From: Bacteroidota bacterium
GTDB lineage: Bacteria; Bacteroidota; Bacteroidia; Chitinophagales; Chitinophagaceae
Length of the DNA stretch: 26,986 nucleotides
NCBI GenBank assembly: GCA_023423835.1
Contig: JAFAEW010000120.1
Coordinates: 1 to 26,986 of the forward strand
Direction of reading: 5' to 3'
Below, in pieces: positions 1 to 7,912 of the stretch; the stretch's first letter is position 1, and each line of letters begins with the position of its first letter. The notes under the pieces were generated by a model that was not told the origin of the DNA, made no database searches, and saw only the letters and a program-made list of their open reading frames with translations. The position numbers were made by a program, and so were the translations under genes.

Positions 1-70
1 CCCGTCAGGATTCAAACCTGAAACCTACTGATCCGTAGTCAGTTACTCTATTCAGTTGAGCTACGGGGCC
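1..70 (-). tRNA. tRNA-Arg (anticodon ACG), 3' end cut by window edge
   Basis: Read on the minus strand, this folds as a tRNA. The acceptor 5' strand is GGCCCCG, followed by U8-A9, a D stem GCUC/GAGU, an anticodon stem ACUGA/UCAGU with loop CUACGGA, and a T stem UCAGG/CCUGA with loop UUUGAAU. Loop positions 34-36 are ACG, which (read as ICG) decodes CGU/CGC/CGA arginine codons. The last three acceptor bases and the discriminator lie off the left edge, so the gene is partial only because of the window. A promoter lies just upstream at 81-112. Confidence 0.95.
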
Positions 71-80
71 TTAAGGGGTG

Positions 81-112
81 CAAATATAATTGCAAAATTG
101 ATATTTTTGAAA
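81..112 (-). promoter_or_regulatory. Bacteroidota-type promoter of tRNA-Arg(ACG)
   Basis: On the minus strand, TTTC (112-109), a 20-nt spacer and TATATTTG (88-81) match the Bacteroidota sigma-A pattern TTTG-N19/20-TAnnTTTG with one mismatch in the -33 box. The -7 box ends 10 nt before the first tRNA base, the expected distance for a short 5' leader. Confidence 0.65.
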
Positions 113-186
113 TTTCCAGAACTCTTCACGAAAATTTTAACCGGCAAGCTTACCTGGCTATAGCTGAGATAAGGCGAATATTTATT

Positions 187-205
187 GGGGAAACTCGGTT
201 TCCTC
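187..205. repeat. Short inverted repeat upstream of the fucosidase gene
   Basis: GGGGAAAC (187-194) can pair with GTTTCCTC (198-205), allowing one G-U pair, around a 3-nt loop. No T-tract follows on either strand, so it does not look like a terminator. It lies 62 bp before the fucosidase start and could be a leader hairpin or a chance repeat. Confidence 0.25.
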
Positions 206-267
206 CGACTAATCAAAGCACATTTTATTTAAATAGCTTATTTTCAAGCCGATTAAATCAAATATAA

Positions 268-1596
268 ATGATGAGAAAGTTACCGTTGATTTTATTTTTT
301 ATTACTGCATCAATTGCCATATCCTCTGCGCAAACCTACTCACCCTCGGCTGAAAATCTTTCAGCAAGAGAGCAATTTCAGGATAATAAATTTGGATTGT
401 TTATCCATTGGGGCATCTCGAGTGAACTGGGCGCCGGTGAATGGGTAATGAATAATAGAAACATCAAAGTTGACGATTATAAGAAATTGGTGAACGCTTT
501 CTATCCGCACGATTTTAACGCAGAAAAATGGGTTTCACTTGCTAAAAATGCAGGCATGAAATACATCACTTTCATTACGCGGCATCATGACGGATTTAGT
601 TTGTGGAATACTAAATTCTCGGATTATAATATTATGCAAACGCCCTATGGAAAGGACGTTTTGAAAATGTTGGCGGATGAATGCAAAAAGCAGGACATTA
701 CTTTAAATCTCTATTATTCACTCACAGACTGGTCAAGAAACGATTATCCTTTTCAAACCGGCCGCACGGGACAAGGAACCGGAAGAACCCGCCAGGGCGA
801 TTACGCGCATTATCTTCAGTTTATGAAAGATCAGCTAACCGAACTGTTGACGAATTACGGATCGATCGGACAAATATGGCTGGACGGACATTGGGATCAA
901 ACAAATGTGGAAGGTTCATCAGACATGTCATCGAGGATCGACTGGAAATACGATGAACTCTATGGATTGATCCACAAACTCCAGCCTTCCTGCCTTGTGG
1001 GAAACAACCACCACCAGACACCTTTTCCGGGAGAGGATTTTCAGATCTTTGAACGAGATGTTCCGGGGGAAAATAAATCAGGATTAAGTTACCAGGAGGC
1101 TTCCCATCTTCCACTCGAAACCTGCGAAACCTTAAACGATTCATGGGGATACAATATAACGGATACCCATTACAAATCGCGGGACGAAGTGATCCGCTAT
1201 CTTGTAAGTGCCGCCGGTCGAAATGCCAACCTTTTGCTGAATGTCGGTCCGCGTCCTGACGGAAACATCAACCGTCAGTTTATTGACACCTTAAATGCCG
1301 TCGGAACCTGGATGAAGGAAAACGGAAAATCAATCTACGGCACAAGAGGCTATTTACAGCCGGCTTTATGGGGACTGATGACACAGAAGGAGAAAACCCG
1401 TTTTATTCATATTTTAGATATGCCTTCAAACAATTACATCTTCATCCCAAATATGACTGAAAAGATCAGAAGTTGTAAGCTGATCAATTCTAATCAGCCG
1501 GTAAAATTCAAACAGCAGGCAGAAGGCGTATTTATTTTCACGGATCAGTTATCAAAGGGAGCGCCCGATACGATTATTGAATTGGAAGTGATGTAG
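268..1596 (+). CDS. Secreted alpha-L-fucosidase, glycoside hydrolase family GH29
   Basis: The 442-residue protein probably removes terminal alpha-L-fucose from glycans in the periplasm or outside the cell. Residues 1-21 form a signal peptide with a hydrophobic core and a cleavage-like site at SSA-Q. The mature part opens with the GH29 hallmark KFGLFIHWG (41-49), then RHHDGFSLW (105-113) and YYSLTDW (149-155). Asp206 in IWLDG is at the position of the family's catalytic nucleophile. The stretch after about residue 350 fits the small C-terminal beta-sandwich usual in GH29. The start could be either of two adjacent ATGs; the first is given. No SusC/SusD pair or other glycosidase is adjacent, so it is not in an obvious polysaccharide utilization locus. 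It sits alone between two oppositely oriented tRNA-Arg genes. Family assignment is firm; linkage specificity cannot be read from the sequence. Confidence 0.93.
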   Translation: MMRKLPLILFFITASIAISSAQTYSPSAENLSAREQFQDNKFGLFIHWGISSELGAGEWVMNNRNIKVDDYKKLVNAFYPHDFNAEKWVSLAKNAGMKYITFITRHHDGFSLWNTKFSDYNIMQTPYGKDVLKMLADECKKQDITLNLYYSLTDWSRNDYPFQTGRTGQGTGRTRQGDYAHYLQFMKDQLTELLTNYGSIGQIWLDGHWDQTNVEGSSDMSSRIDWKYDELYGLIHKLQPSCLVGNNHHQTPFPGEDFQIFERDVPGENKSGLSYQEASHLPLETCETLNDSWGYNITDTHYKSRDEVIRYLVSAAGRNANLLLNVGPRPDGNINRQFIDTLNAVGTWMKENGKSIYGTRGYLQPALWGLMTQKEKTRFIHILDMPSNNYIFIPNMTEKIRSCKLINSNQPVKFKQQAEGVFIFTDQLSKGAPDTIIELEVM

Positions 1597-1632
1597 AAAT
1601 TGGTGATGGAATTCAGATTTATTTTAAGACGA

Positions 1633-1660
1633 AAAAACCGGCCAAAACTGACCGGTTTTT
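1633..1660. terminator. Bidirectional intrinsic terminator between fucosidase gene and tRNA-Arg(UCU)
   Basis: AAAAACCGG (1633-1641) pairs perfectly with CCGGTTTTT (1652-1660) around a 10-nt loop. The A and T runs that flank the GC core give a U-tract in either direction, which suits the convergent fucosidase gene and tRNA gene. Confidence 0.8.
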
Positions 1661-1665
1661 CTTTG

Positions 1666-1739
1666 TGATCCGGATTGGATTCAAACCAATGACCCACAGC
1701 TTAGAAGGCTGTTGCTCTATTCAACTGAGCTACCGGACC
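1666..1739 (-). tRNA. tRNA-Arg (anticodon UCU)
   Basis: The minus strand folds as a complete tRNA. The acceptor is GGUCCGG/CCGGAUC with one G-U pair and an A discriminator; the D stem is GCUC/GAGC; the anticodon stem ACAGC/GCUGU carries loop CUUCUAA; the T stem is AUUGG/CCAAU with loop UUUGAAU. Loop positions 34-36 are UCU, which decodes AGA/AGG arginine codons. No CCA is encoded after the discriminator. It has a clear promoter at 1750-1781 and ends close to a shared terminator. Confidence 0.96.
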
Positions 1740-1749
1740 CGAAGGGCGG

Positions 1750-1781
1750 CAAAAATAAATTTTTATTAGTTTGCACCCAAA
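1750..1781 (-). promoter_or_regulatory. Full-consensus Bacteroidota promoter of tRNA-Arg(UCU)
   Basis: On the minus strand, TTTG (1781-1778), exactly 20 nt, then TATTTTTG (1757-1750) match both boxes of the Bacteroidota sigma-A consensus. The -7 box ends 10 nt before the tRNA 5' end, the same spacing as at the other tRNA-Arg gene in this window. Confidence 0.8.
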
Positions 1782-2029
1782 CGAAAGTTGAGAAAAATCG
1801 GATTAAATCAGAAAAAGTGCCGAAAGCAAGCTTTGCACCTTTTTTCCGCCACCATTCCATAATGCTCAGCGTTTATTTGTTCTGCTTTTCCCATTCAGAT
1901 GAAACCCCAAAAATCTGAGAACAGATTCCCGAACCGGTCAAAACCGTTTCTCCCTGACACAAGCTGAGGAACGACATGGGCCCGACTTTAAAAATTTAGT
2001 TAGTTTGCATTGAAACTTTTAACACGAAA
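1782..2029. other. Intergenic stretch between tRNA promoter and ung
   Basis: About 250 bp with no credible coding region; the short open frames lack domain features or overlap the tRNA. A near-match to a -7 box (TTAGTTTG, 2000-2007) lies 22 bp before the ung ATG and may serve ung, but no matching -33 box is at the right distance. Confidence 0.4.
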
Positions 2030-2704
2030 ATGGATGTCAGATTAGAAAAAAGCTGGAAGGATCAACTTGCGGGCGAGTTTTCACAGCCGTACTTTCAGGA
2101 GATTGTGAAGTTTTTGAAAGCAGAAAAGGCGTTGGGGAAAAAAATTTATCCGCCCGGCCCCCTTATTTTCAATGCCTTTGAACTAACGCCCTTTGATAAA
2201 GTAAAAGTGGTGATCATCGGCCAGGATCCCTATCATGGTCCGGGGCAGGCGGAAGGTTTATCTTTTTCCGTTCCTGCAAATGTAGCTCCTCCCCCTTCGC
2301 TCAAAAACATATTCAAGGAACTGCAAGACGATATCGGGCTAAATCTTCCACAATCCGGAAGCCTCGCAAGCTGGGCAAGACAAGGTGTTTTATTGTTGAA
2401 TGCCAGTCTTACGGTAAGACAGGGAGAACCGAACAGCCATGCGAATCTCGGATGGAATTATTTTACAGATGCCGTTATAAAAACCATCTCAGACAAGAAG
2501 ACCGGCGTGGTATTTTTGCTTTGGGGTAAGTTTGCACAAGATAAAATTTCACTGATCGATCAAACGAAACATTACGTTTTAAAGGCCGCACATCCTTCCC
2601 CTTTCAGTGCTGACAAAGGTTTTTTCGGATGTAAACACTTTAGTAAAACAAATGAAATATTGATTAAACTAAAATCAAATCCAATCGACTGGAATATCAA
2701 TTAA
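2030..2704 (+). CDS. ung: Uracil-DNA glycosylase, family 1
   Basis: This enzyme cuts uracil from DNA to start base excision repair after cytosine deamination or dUMP misincorporation. The 224-residue length is normal for the family. The water-activating motif GQDPYHG (64-70) carries the catalytic Asp66. LLLNASLTV (121-129) is the uracil-binding strand with its key Asn124. HPSPFSADKGFFG (188-200) contains catalytic His188 and the minor-groove intercalation loop. The ATG is the natural start for the family's N-terminus. The stop is followed after 1 bp by the acyltransferase ATG, so the two genes are probably co-transcribed although their functions are unrelated. Confidence 0.97.
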   Translation: MDVRLEKSWKDQLAGEFSQPYFQEIVKFLKAEKALGKKIYPPGPLIFNAFELTPFDKVKVVIIGQDPYHGPGQAEGLSFSVPANVAPPPSLKNIFKELQDDIGLNLPQSGSLASWARQGVLLLNASLTVRQGEPNSHANLGWNYFTDAVIKTISDKKTGVVFLLWGKFAQDKISLIDQTKHYVLKAAHPSPFSADKGFFGCKHFSKTNEILIKLKSNPIDWNIN

Positions 2705-2705
2705 T

Positions 2706-3461
2706 ATGGAAAACAAAAGGCTACCCCTTTGGAAAGAAATCTTTGGAAGGATCTGGGCTTTGTGGATGCTTGTTGCATGGATTGTGACGATTCTGATCGC
2801 GTTTATATTTTACCTGCCCTCTTTTTTCCTGAAGGAACCGGTTGCCGGGAAATGGCACCGGATCGTTTCAAGGGGATGGCAGGCCGTTTATCTGCCATTA
2901 GTGGGATGTCCCTATAAAATAAAGGGACTGGAAAATTTTAAAAAAGGTCAAACCTACGTGATCGTGTGCAATCACAACAGTTTTTTAGACATTCTGCTTG
3001 CAACGCCATTTACGGCAAAGCCGAATAAAACGATCGCCAAAAGTTCGTTTGCACCGATTCCCGTATTTGGATGGATTTACGCAAAAGGGAGTGTCCTGGT
3101 AAACCGCAAGGATGCAAGAAGCAGGGCCGAAAGCTATATAAAAATGAAAAAAGCGATCAGACAAGGATTCGATATGGTAATTTACCCTGAAGGGACAAGA
3201 AACCGAACCGGTAAACCCTTGCAGACATTTCAAAATGGCGCTTTTAAACTTGCCCAGGACATGAAAGTGCCCATACTGCCAACGGTTATTCTCTATACGG
3301 GAAAAGTTTTGCCGGCAAATAAACTGTTTTATGCGTTTCCACACCGCATTGAAATTCATTATTTACCGCCGGTTTCATCCGGCAATCTATCAATAACACA
3401 GTTGAAAGAGCAGGTATTTCAGGCTATGGAGCAAGCGATTGTGGAACTGGAGAAAAAATAA
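2706..3461 (+). CDS. plsC: 1-acyl-sn-glycerol-3-phosphate acyltransferase (PlsC/LPLAT family)
   Basis: The likely role is transfer of an acyl chain to lysophosphatidic acid, giving phosphatidic acid for membrane phospholipid synthesis at the inner membrane. The 251-residue protein has a hydrophobic N-terminal helix at about residues 17-42. The acyltransferase catalytic motif NHNSFLD (89-95) gives His90-x4-Asp95, and the glycerophosphate-binding motif YPEGTR lies at 160-165. FAPIPVFGWI (115-124) corresponds to the third conserved block. It starts 1 bp after ung. PlsC-like paralogs acting on other lysolipids (for example ornithine-lipid OlsA-type enzymes) cannot be excluded by sequence inspection alone. 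Confidence 0.88.
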   Translation: MENKRLPLWKEIFGRIWALWMLVAWIVTILIAFIFYLPSFFLKEPVAGKWHRIVSRGWQAVYLPLVGCPYKIKGLENFKKGQTYVIVCNHNSFLDILLATPFTAKPNKTIAKSSFAPIPVFGWIYAKGSVLVNRKDARSRAESYIKMKKAIRQGFDMVIYPEGTRNRTGKPLQTFQNGAFKLAQDMKVPILPTVILYTGKVLPANKLFYAFPHRIEIHYLPPVSSGNLSITQLKEQVFQAMEQAIVELEKK

Positions 3462-3486
3462 TCGGTCACTGACGTTTTTTGGTTGC

Positions 3487-3527
3487 CCGGAAGGCAATGC
3501 TCAATTTGATATGAACGCGTCTTCCGG
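3487..3527. repeat. Inverted repeat after the acyltransferase gene
   Basis: CCGGAAGGC (3487-3495) can pair with GTCTTCCGG (3519-3527), with one G-U pair and a 23-nt loop. There is no U-tract, so it may be a weak transcript-end hairpin rather than a canonical terminator. Confidence 0.3.
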
Positions 3528-3633
3528 CTTCCTTCTACCGAACCATGATCCGGGTAATAATTTATAGCGTTTCAATCTTTTTTATTTCAAAAAAAATTGA
3601 CATCTTTGAAATTATATAAGTGCTAATATATTT

Positions 3634-4119
3634 ATGCAGTTCTACCGCGAAGCAGGATTTCTGGTGCTGGGATCACGTCTTAGACGCATCGGCGATAATT
3701 TCATCAATGATGTTAACAAAACCTATGCTGCTCATGATATTGATTTTGATGCTGCCTGGTTTCCGGTTTTTTACATCCTCTCCAATAAGAAAGAAGTTTC
3801 AATCATTGAGATTGCTACCGATTTAAACCTCTCTCATTCTGCCGTAAGTCAGATGGTAAAAAACCTTTCTGAGAAAGGACTGCTGAAATCAAGATCTTCC
3901 AAAGTTGACGCAAGGCAAAAAGCAATCAGCTTTACGGCAAAAGGTTCGAAATTGTTTTTGAAAATAAAGCCGGTCTGGAATGCGTTGCAACAAGCGATGG
4001 AAGAGCTGTTTGAAACCAAAAACAAGTCAAACAACATGCTTCAGTTGCTAACCGATATGGAGGTAAATCTAAATAAGGAAAGTTTATATAGCCGGATCGA
4101 AAACAAATTATCCCAATAA
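3634..4119 (+). CDS. MarR-family transcriptional regulator, probable local regulator of hutHU
   Basis: This 161-residue protein has the size and layout of MarR dimers. An N-terminal helix (REAGFLVLGSRLRRIGD) is followed by a winged helix-turn-helix: VSIIEIATDLNLSHSAVSQMV is the HTH (about residues 55-75), and KGLLKSRSSKVDARQKAISFT forms the wing with the typical DxRxK-like DARQK motif. The C-terminal helices would complete dimerization. Only 4 bp separate its stop from the hutH start, so it is almost surely in the hut operon. By inference it controls histidine-use genes or its own promoter. Known Hut regulators are usually HutC (GntR family) or HutP; the MarR placement is the unusual point. 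A weak promoter-like CATCTTTG (3601-3608) lies 25 bp upstream. Confidence 0.85.
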   Translation: MQFYREAGFLVLGSRLRRIGDNFINDVNKTYAAHDIDFDAAWFPVFYILSNKKEVSIIEIATDLNLSHSAVSQMVKNLSEKGLLKSRSSKVDARQKAISFTAKGSKLFLKIKPVWNALQQAMEELFETKNKSNNMLQLLTDMEVNLNKESLYSRIENKLSQ

Positions 4120-4123
4120 AACC

Positions 4124-5626
4124 ATGCAATCATTTTTATTAAATAATCAGCATTACCTGGAATTCGAAGAATTAAAGGAAATCATCGCTCATCAAACGCC
4201 CGTACAACTGGCGGGTAACTCTAAAGAAGCAATTGAACAATGCAGAAATTTTCTGGATAAGAAGCTCTCCAACTCTGAAGCGCTTCTCTACGGCATCAAT
4301 ACAGGTTTTGGATATCTTCAGAATGTGGCGATTGAACCATCTAAAATTGCGCAGTTACAATACAACCTTTTGAAATCGCATGCGTGTGGTCTGGGAGAAG
4401 AAGTTCCAAAGGAGATTGTAAAACTGATGCTATTGCTCAAAGCGAAATCACTCAGTTTTGGCAATAGCGGTGTTCAGCTTCAGACGGTAGAAAGGCTATT
4501 GGAAATGTACAATCAAAACGTTCTTCCGGTTATTTACACACAGGGATCATTGGGAGCTTCCGGCGATCTGGCACCTTTAAGTCACCTTTGCCTGCCCCTC
4601 ATCGGATTGGGCGAAGTTGATGTTTTCGAAAATAATTGCTGGCAGAGAATGCCGGCTTCAGAAGCCCTGGATAAATCGGGATGGCCCGCTATTGAATTAC
4701 AGAGTAAAGAGGGACTGGCGCTGATCAACGGAACGCAATTTATGAGCGCCTACGGATTATTTTGTCTCCTGAAAGCCAGTCATCTCATCAGAATGGCCGA
4801 TCTCATTACCGCGCTTTCCTTCGATGGATTCGATTGTGTTTTGCAACCGCTCAACCCATCGATCCATAAAATCCGTCCTCATAAAGGGCAGATGGAAACT
4901 GCTGACATTATTAGAAAATATCTCAACGGAAGTGAGATTGCGGTTCAAAAAAAATCACAGGTTCAGGATCCGTATTCTTTCCGATGTGCGCCGCAGGTGC
5001 AGGGCGCTACGAAGGACGTTTTTAAAAATGTGTTGGAAGTTTTTCTCACGGAAATCAACTCGGTTACCGATAATCCCAATATTTTTCCGGATGAAGATCT
5101 CATACTAAGCGGCGGAAATTTTCATGGCCAGCCACTTGCCCTGCATCTTGATTTCCTTGCAATCGCGATGAGTGAGCTTGCAAGTATTTCCGAAAGAAGA
5201 ACCTATCAGTTGATCAGCGGGCAGAGAAATTTACCCTTATTTCTGGTCAACAATCCGGGATTAAACAGCGGTTTTATGATCCCGCAATATACTTCGGCAA
5301 GTATTGTAAGCCAGAATAAACAGCTCTGCACACCTGCATCGGTTGATACCATTCCGTCGTCAAACAACCAGGAAGATCACGTAAGTATGGGAGCAAACGC
5401 TGCTACGAAATGTTTAAGGGTGATTGAAAACGTGGAAAAAGTTTTGGCGATTGAATTGATGACAGCGGCGCAGGCCCTGGATTTCAGAAGACCGCTTAAG
5501 AGCTCCGATGTCGTTGAAGCGTTGGTAAACGATTTCAGAAAAATAGTTAGCTTTAATGAGGCCGATCGTGTTTTACATGACGACATGGCTAAGGCTGTAA
5601 GATTTATTTCGGCCTACAAATTTTAA
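4124..5626 (+). CDS. hutH: Histidine ammonia-lyase
   Basis: The enzyme removes ammonia from L-histidine to give trans-urocanate, the first step of the Hut pathway. The length of 500 residues is typical. The Ala145-Ser146-Gly147 triplet in GSLGASGDLAPLSHL forms the self-made MIO electrophile. YGINTGFG (56-63) carries the catalytic tyrosine. His86 in LLKSHACG is the residue that marks histidine rather than phenylalanine or tyrosine lyases. Further family blocks are QDPYSFRCAPQVQG and SGGNFHGQPLALHLD. It lies 4 bp after a MarR gene and 19 bp before hutU, which independently supports histidine as substrate. Confidence 0.96.
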   Translation: MQSFLLNNQHYLEFEELKEIIAHQTPVQLAGNSKEAIEQCRNFLDKKLSNSEALLYGINTGFGYLQNVAIEPSKIAQLQYNLLKSHACGLGEEVPKEIVKLMLLLKAKSLSFGNSGVQLQTVERLLEMYNQNVLPVIYTQGSLGASGDLAPLSHLCLPLIGLGEVDVFENNCWQRMPASEALDKSGWPAIELQSKEGLALINGTQFMSAYGLFCLLKASHLIRMADLITALSFDGFDCVLQPLNPSIHKIRPHKGQMETADIIRKYLNGSEIAVQKKSQVQDPYSFRCAPQVQGATKDVFKNVLEVFLTEINSVTDNPNIFPDEDLILSGGNFHGQPLALHLDFLAIAMSELASISERRTYQLISGQRNLPLFLVNNPGLNSGFMIPQYTSASIVSQNKQLCTPASVDTIPSSNNQEDHVSMGANAATKCLRVIENVEKVLAIELMTAAQALDFRRPLKSSDVVEALVNDFRKIVSFNEADRVLHDDMAKAVRFISAYKF

Positions 5627-5645
5627 ATACCTTCAAATAACAGTT

Positions 5646-7313
5646 ATGTATAAAAATTATGATCCAGAAAAATACAAGACGCCCACGGGTAATCAGCTTA
5701 CGTGTAAAGGATGGACACAGGAAGCGGCTTTGCGGATGTTATTAAATAATCTGAATCCTGAAGTGGCAGAAAAGCCGGACGAACTGATCGTATACGGAGG
5801 AAGAGGAAAAGCGGCAAGGAATTTCGAAAGTCTTGATCTGATCATCAAAGCCTTAAAGGATTTGAACGATGATGAAAGCCTGTTAATTCAAAGTGGGAAG
5901 CCGGTTGGCATTTTACAAACGCAAGCGGATGTGCCGCGGGTTTTGATCTCCAACTCACAGCTCGTCCCAAAATGGGCAACCTGGGAAGTTTTTGACGAAT
6001 TGGAAAGGAAAGGATTGATCATGTATGGCCAGATGACCGCGGGAAGCTGGATTTACATCGGATCTCAGGGAATCGTTCAGGGCACTTATGAAACGTATGC
6101 ATCGCTGGCAAAAAAACATTTTGATGCAAGTCTAAAAGGAAAACTGAATGTTACCGCAGGACTTGGTGGAATGGGCGGTGCACAACCCCTTGCCATTACC
6201 ATGAATGAAGGCGTAGCGCTGATTGCCGAGGTGGAAGAATGGCGGATCGATAAACGACTTGAGACAAAATACCTCGATCTGAAGTTTACCGACATTGATG
6301 CGGCGATCGACCGTGCGAAAGAAGCCCGCGATAAAGGAGAAGCGATCAGCATTGGTGTACTGTGCAATGCCGTAAATCTGCTGGAAAGGTTGATCGAAAG
6401 AGGCGATGTTCCGGATACATTAACTGATCAAACTTCTGCGCATGATCCGTTGGTCGGATATGTTCCGCATACTTTAACCGTTGCGGAAGCAAATGCTTTA
6501 AGAAGCAGCAATCCGGAAGAATACATCAAGCTGAGTTACGAAAGCATGACGCTGCATGTAAAACACATGCTGCAACTGCAACATCGTGGCGCTATCACCT
6601 TTGATTACGGAAATAATATCCGTGCGAGGGCAAAGGAAAACGGTTTGGCAAATGCCTTTGATTTTCCCGGATTTGTTCCCGCATATATCCGTCCGTTGTT
6701 TTGTGAAGGAAAAGGACCGTTCCGATGGGCTGCTTTGAGTGGCGATGCAAACGACATTGCCGAAACGGATAAGGTGATTGCCGAACTCTTCCCGGAAAAT
6801 GAATCCCTTTTAAGGTGGTTGAAACTCGCAAAGGAAAAGATTGCATTTCAGGGATTGCCGGCAAGAATTTGCTGGTTGGGACAAGGTGAAAGGAAAAAAG
6901 CAGGACTCGCCTTTAATGAGCTGGTAAGATCAGGAAAAGTAAAAGCTCCTATCGTGATCGGCCGCGATCACCTTGATACCGGATCCGTTGCAAGTCCAAA
7001 CCGCGAAACCGAAGCGATGCTCGACGGAAGTGACGCGGTTGCAGACTGGCCGTTACTGAATGCGTTGGTAAATACCGCCGGAGGCGCAAGCTGGGTAAGT
7101 TTGCACCATGGCGGTGGTGTGGGAATGGGTTACAGCATTCATGCGGGTATGGTGATTGTTGCTGATGGAACTGAGGATGCAGCGAAAAGATTGAAAAGGG
7201 TCTTGAGAAATGATCCCGGGCTTGGCGTTATCAGGCATGCAGATGCAGGATACGATATTGCAAAAGATACGGCGCGAAAATTTAACCTGGATATCAGAGA
7301 AAGGTTGAAATAA
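5646..7313 (+). CDS. hutU: Urocanate hydratase (urocanase)
   Basis: The enzyme converts urocanate to imidazolone propionate using a tightly bound NAD+ as electrophile; it is cytosolic. The 555-residue length is normal. The N-terminal YGGRGKAARN block (50-59) and the glycine-rich NAD+ site GLGGMGGAQPLA (172-183) are present. Cys409 in ARICWLGQGER corresponds to the conserved active-site cysteine (Cys410 in Pseudomonas numbering). It starts 19 bp after hutH and is probably on the same mRNA. The next two pathway enzymes, imidazolonepropionase (hutI) and the formimidoylglutamate enzyme, do not follow; a 600-bp gap does. They must be elsewhere if the pathway is complete. Confidence 0.97.
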   Translation: MYKNYDPEKYKTPTGNQLTCKGWTQEAALRMLLNNLNPEVAEKPDELIVYGGRGKAARNFESLDLIIKALKDLNDDESLLIQSGKPVGILQTQADVPRVLISNSQLVPKWATWEVFDELERKGLIMYGQMTAGSWIYIGSQGIVQGTYETYASLAKKHFDASLKGKLNVTAGLGGMGGAQPLAITMNEGVALIAEVEEWRIDKRLETKYLDLKFTDIDAAIDRAKEARDKGEAISIGVLCNAVNLLERLIERGDVPDTLTDQTSAHDPLVGYVPHTLTVAEANALRSSNPEEYIKLSYESMTLHVKHMLQLQHRGAITFDYGNNIRARAKENGLANAFDFPGFVPAYIRPLFCEGKGPFRWAALSGDANDIAETDKVIAELFPENESLLRWLKLAKEKIAFQGLPARICWLGQGERKKAGLAFNELVRSGKVKAPIVIGRDHLDTGSVASPNRETEAMLDGSDAVADWPLLNALVNTAGGASWVSLHHGGGVGMGYSIHAGMVIVADGTEDAAKRLKRVLRNDPGLGVIRHADAGYDIAKDTARKFNLDIRERLK

Positions 7314-7427
7314 ACCAGGCGGGAGATTTATTAATTTGAAATCCACATCACGCACTTACTCGTAAGCCGATTTTGTTGCGCAGGAAAAATGCTGCCCGGT
7401 TTCAACTGGAAATCGATGTAACTACAG

Positions 7428-7458
7428 TTTTTCCATTAAAGATTTTCCATTACTTTTG
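7428..7458 (+). promoter_or_regulatory. Candidate promoter inside the 600-bp gap
   Basis: TTTT (7428-7431), a 19-nt spacer and TACTTTTG (7451-7458) match the Bacteroidota promoter with one -33 mismatch and a perfect -7 box. No start codon lies close downstream, so it would make either a leader of about 450 nt for the gene at 7913 or a non-coding RNA. Confidence 0.4.
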
Positions 7459-7571
7459 ATTAACATTAACTGCAAAACGAGAAAATTGATTAAGAAACCC
7501 ATCCCGATCCTCCATATGGATTCCCGATACGCATGCATCAAATGCAAAACTGATGACTTAAAGAACGATTT

Positions 7572-7609
7572 CAGATTACATAAAATCTAAAAAATCTTCG
7601 TTTAATCTG
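7572..7609. repeat. Inverted repeat in the 600-bp gap
   Basis: CAGATTA (7572-7578) and TAATCTG (7603-7609) are perfect inverted copies separated by 24 nt of AT-rich sequence. It is short enough to be chance, but lies downstream of the candidate promoter at 7428-7458. Confidence 0.25.
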
Positions 7610-7912
7610 CGCAGCACACAATCCAAACCCAATGGAAATAGACCGTCAGGAAAAAAATCACAGCCCGCTTATAAAAAAACGCAGGAACGGATCGCAATTA
7701 GTTCTTCGTTCCAAACTTTCGGCGAGAATTCAAATTCTTTCGCATACAGATATTCGTGACACCGGTTTTAATTCCAACAGAACATTTATACCTGCGTTCG
7801 TTTCCGGCTTTCCGGAATTTGAAGCTGTCGCCGAACAGGGCCGCAGAATAAATTGAAATCAATCAAGAATTTTTTCACAACAATAATGATCAATTTAAAG
7901 AGAAAATCAAAC

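Larger units (their letters stand above)
7314..7912. other. 599-bp gene-poor region between hutU and beta-barrel gene
   Basis: No convincing coding region is seen. The longest open frame here (7632-7856) has no signal peptide, domain or family resemblance that I recognize. The stretch holds a perfect -7 box at 7451-7458, a near-duplication of TTTTCCATTA (7429-7438 and 7443-7451 area), and a 7-bp inverted repeat at 7572-7578/7603-7609. It may be a long 5' leader of the downstream gene, a small RNA locus, or decayed sequence. Confidence 0.4.

Noticed and set aside
1..1739. Integrated element bounded by the two tRNA-Arg genes
   Set aside because: No integrase, no phage or transposon gene, and no repeat of a tRNA 3' end was found; the shared GGTTTGAATCC is simply the conserved T-arm.
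1712..1918. 68-residue open frame downstream of the fucosidase gene
   Set aside because: It overlaps the 5' part of tRNA-Arg(UCU) and its promoter, and its sequence shows no protein-like features.
3609..3633. AT-rich imperfect palindrome just before marR as a MarR operator
   Set aside because: The two arms (AAATTATAT and AATATATTT) pair at only about half their positions, which is expected by chance in such AT-rich sequence.
7632..7856. 74-residue open frame in the gap between hutU and the beta-barrel gene
   Set aside because: It has no signal, domain or recognizable family pattern, its composition is like translated non-coding DNA, and no promoter or start context favours it.
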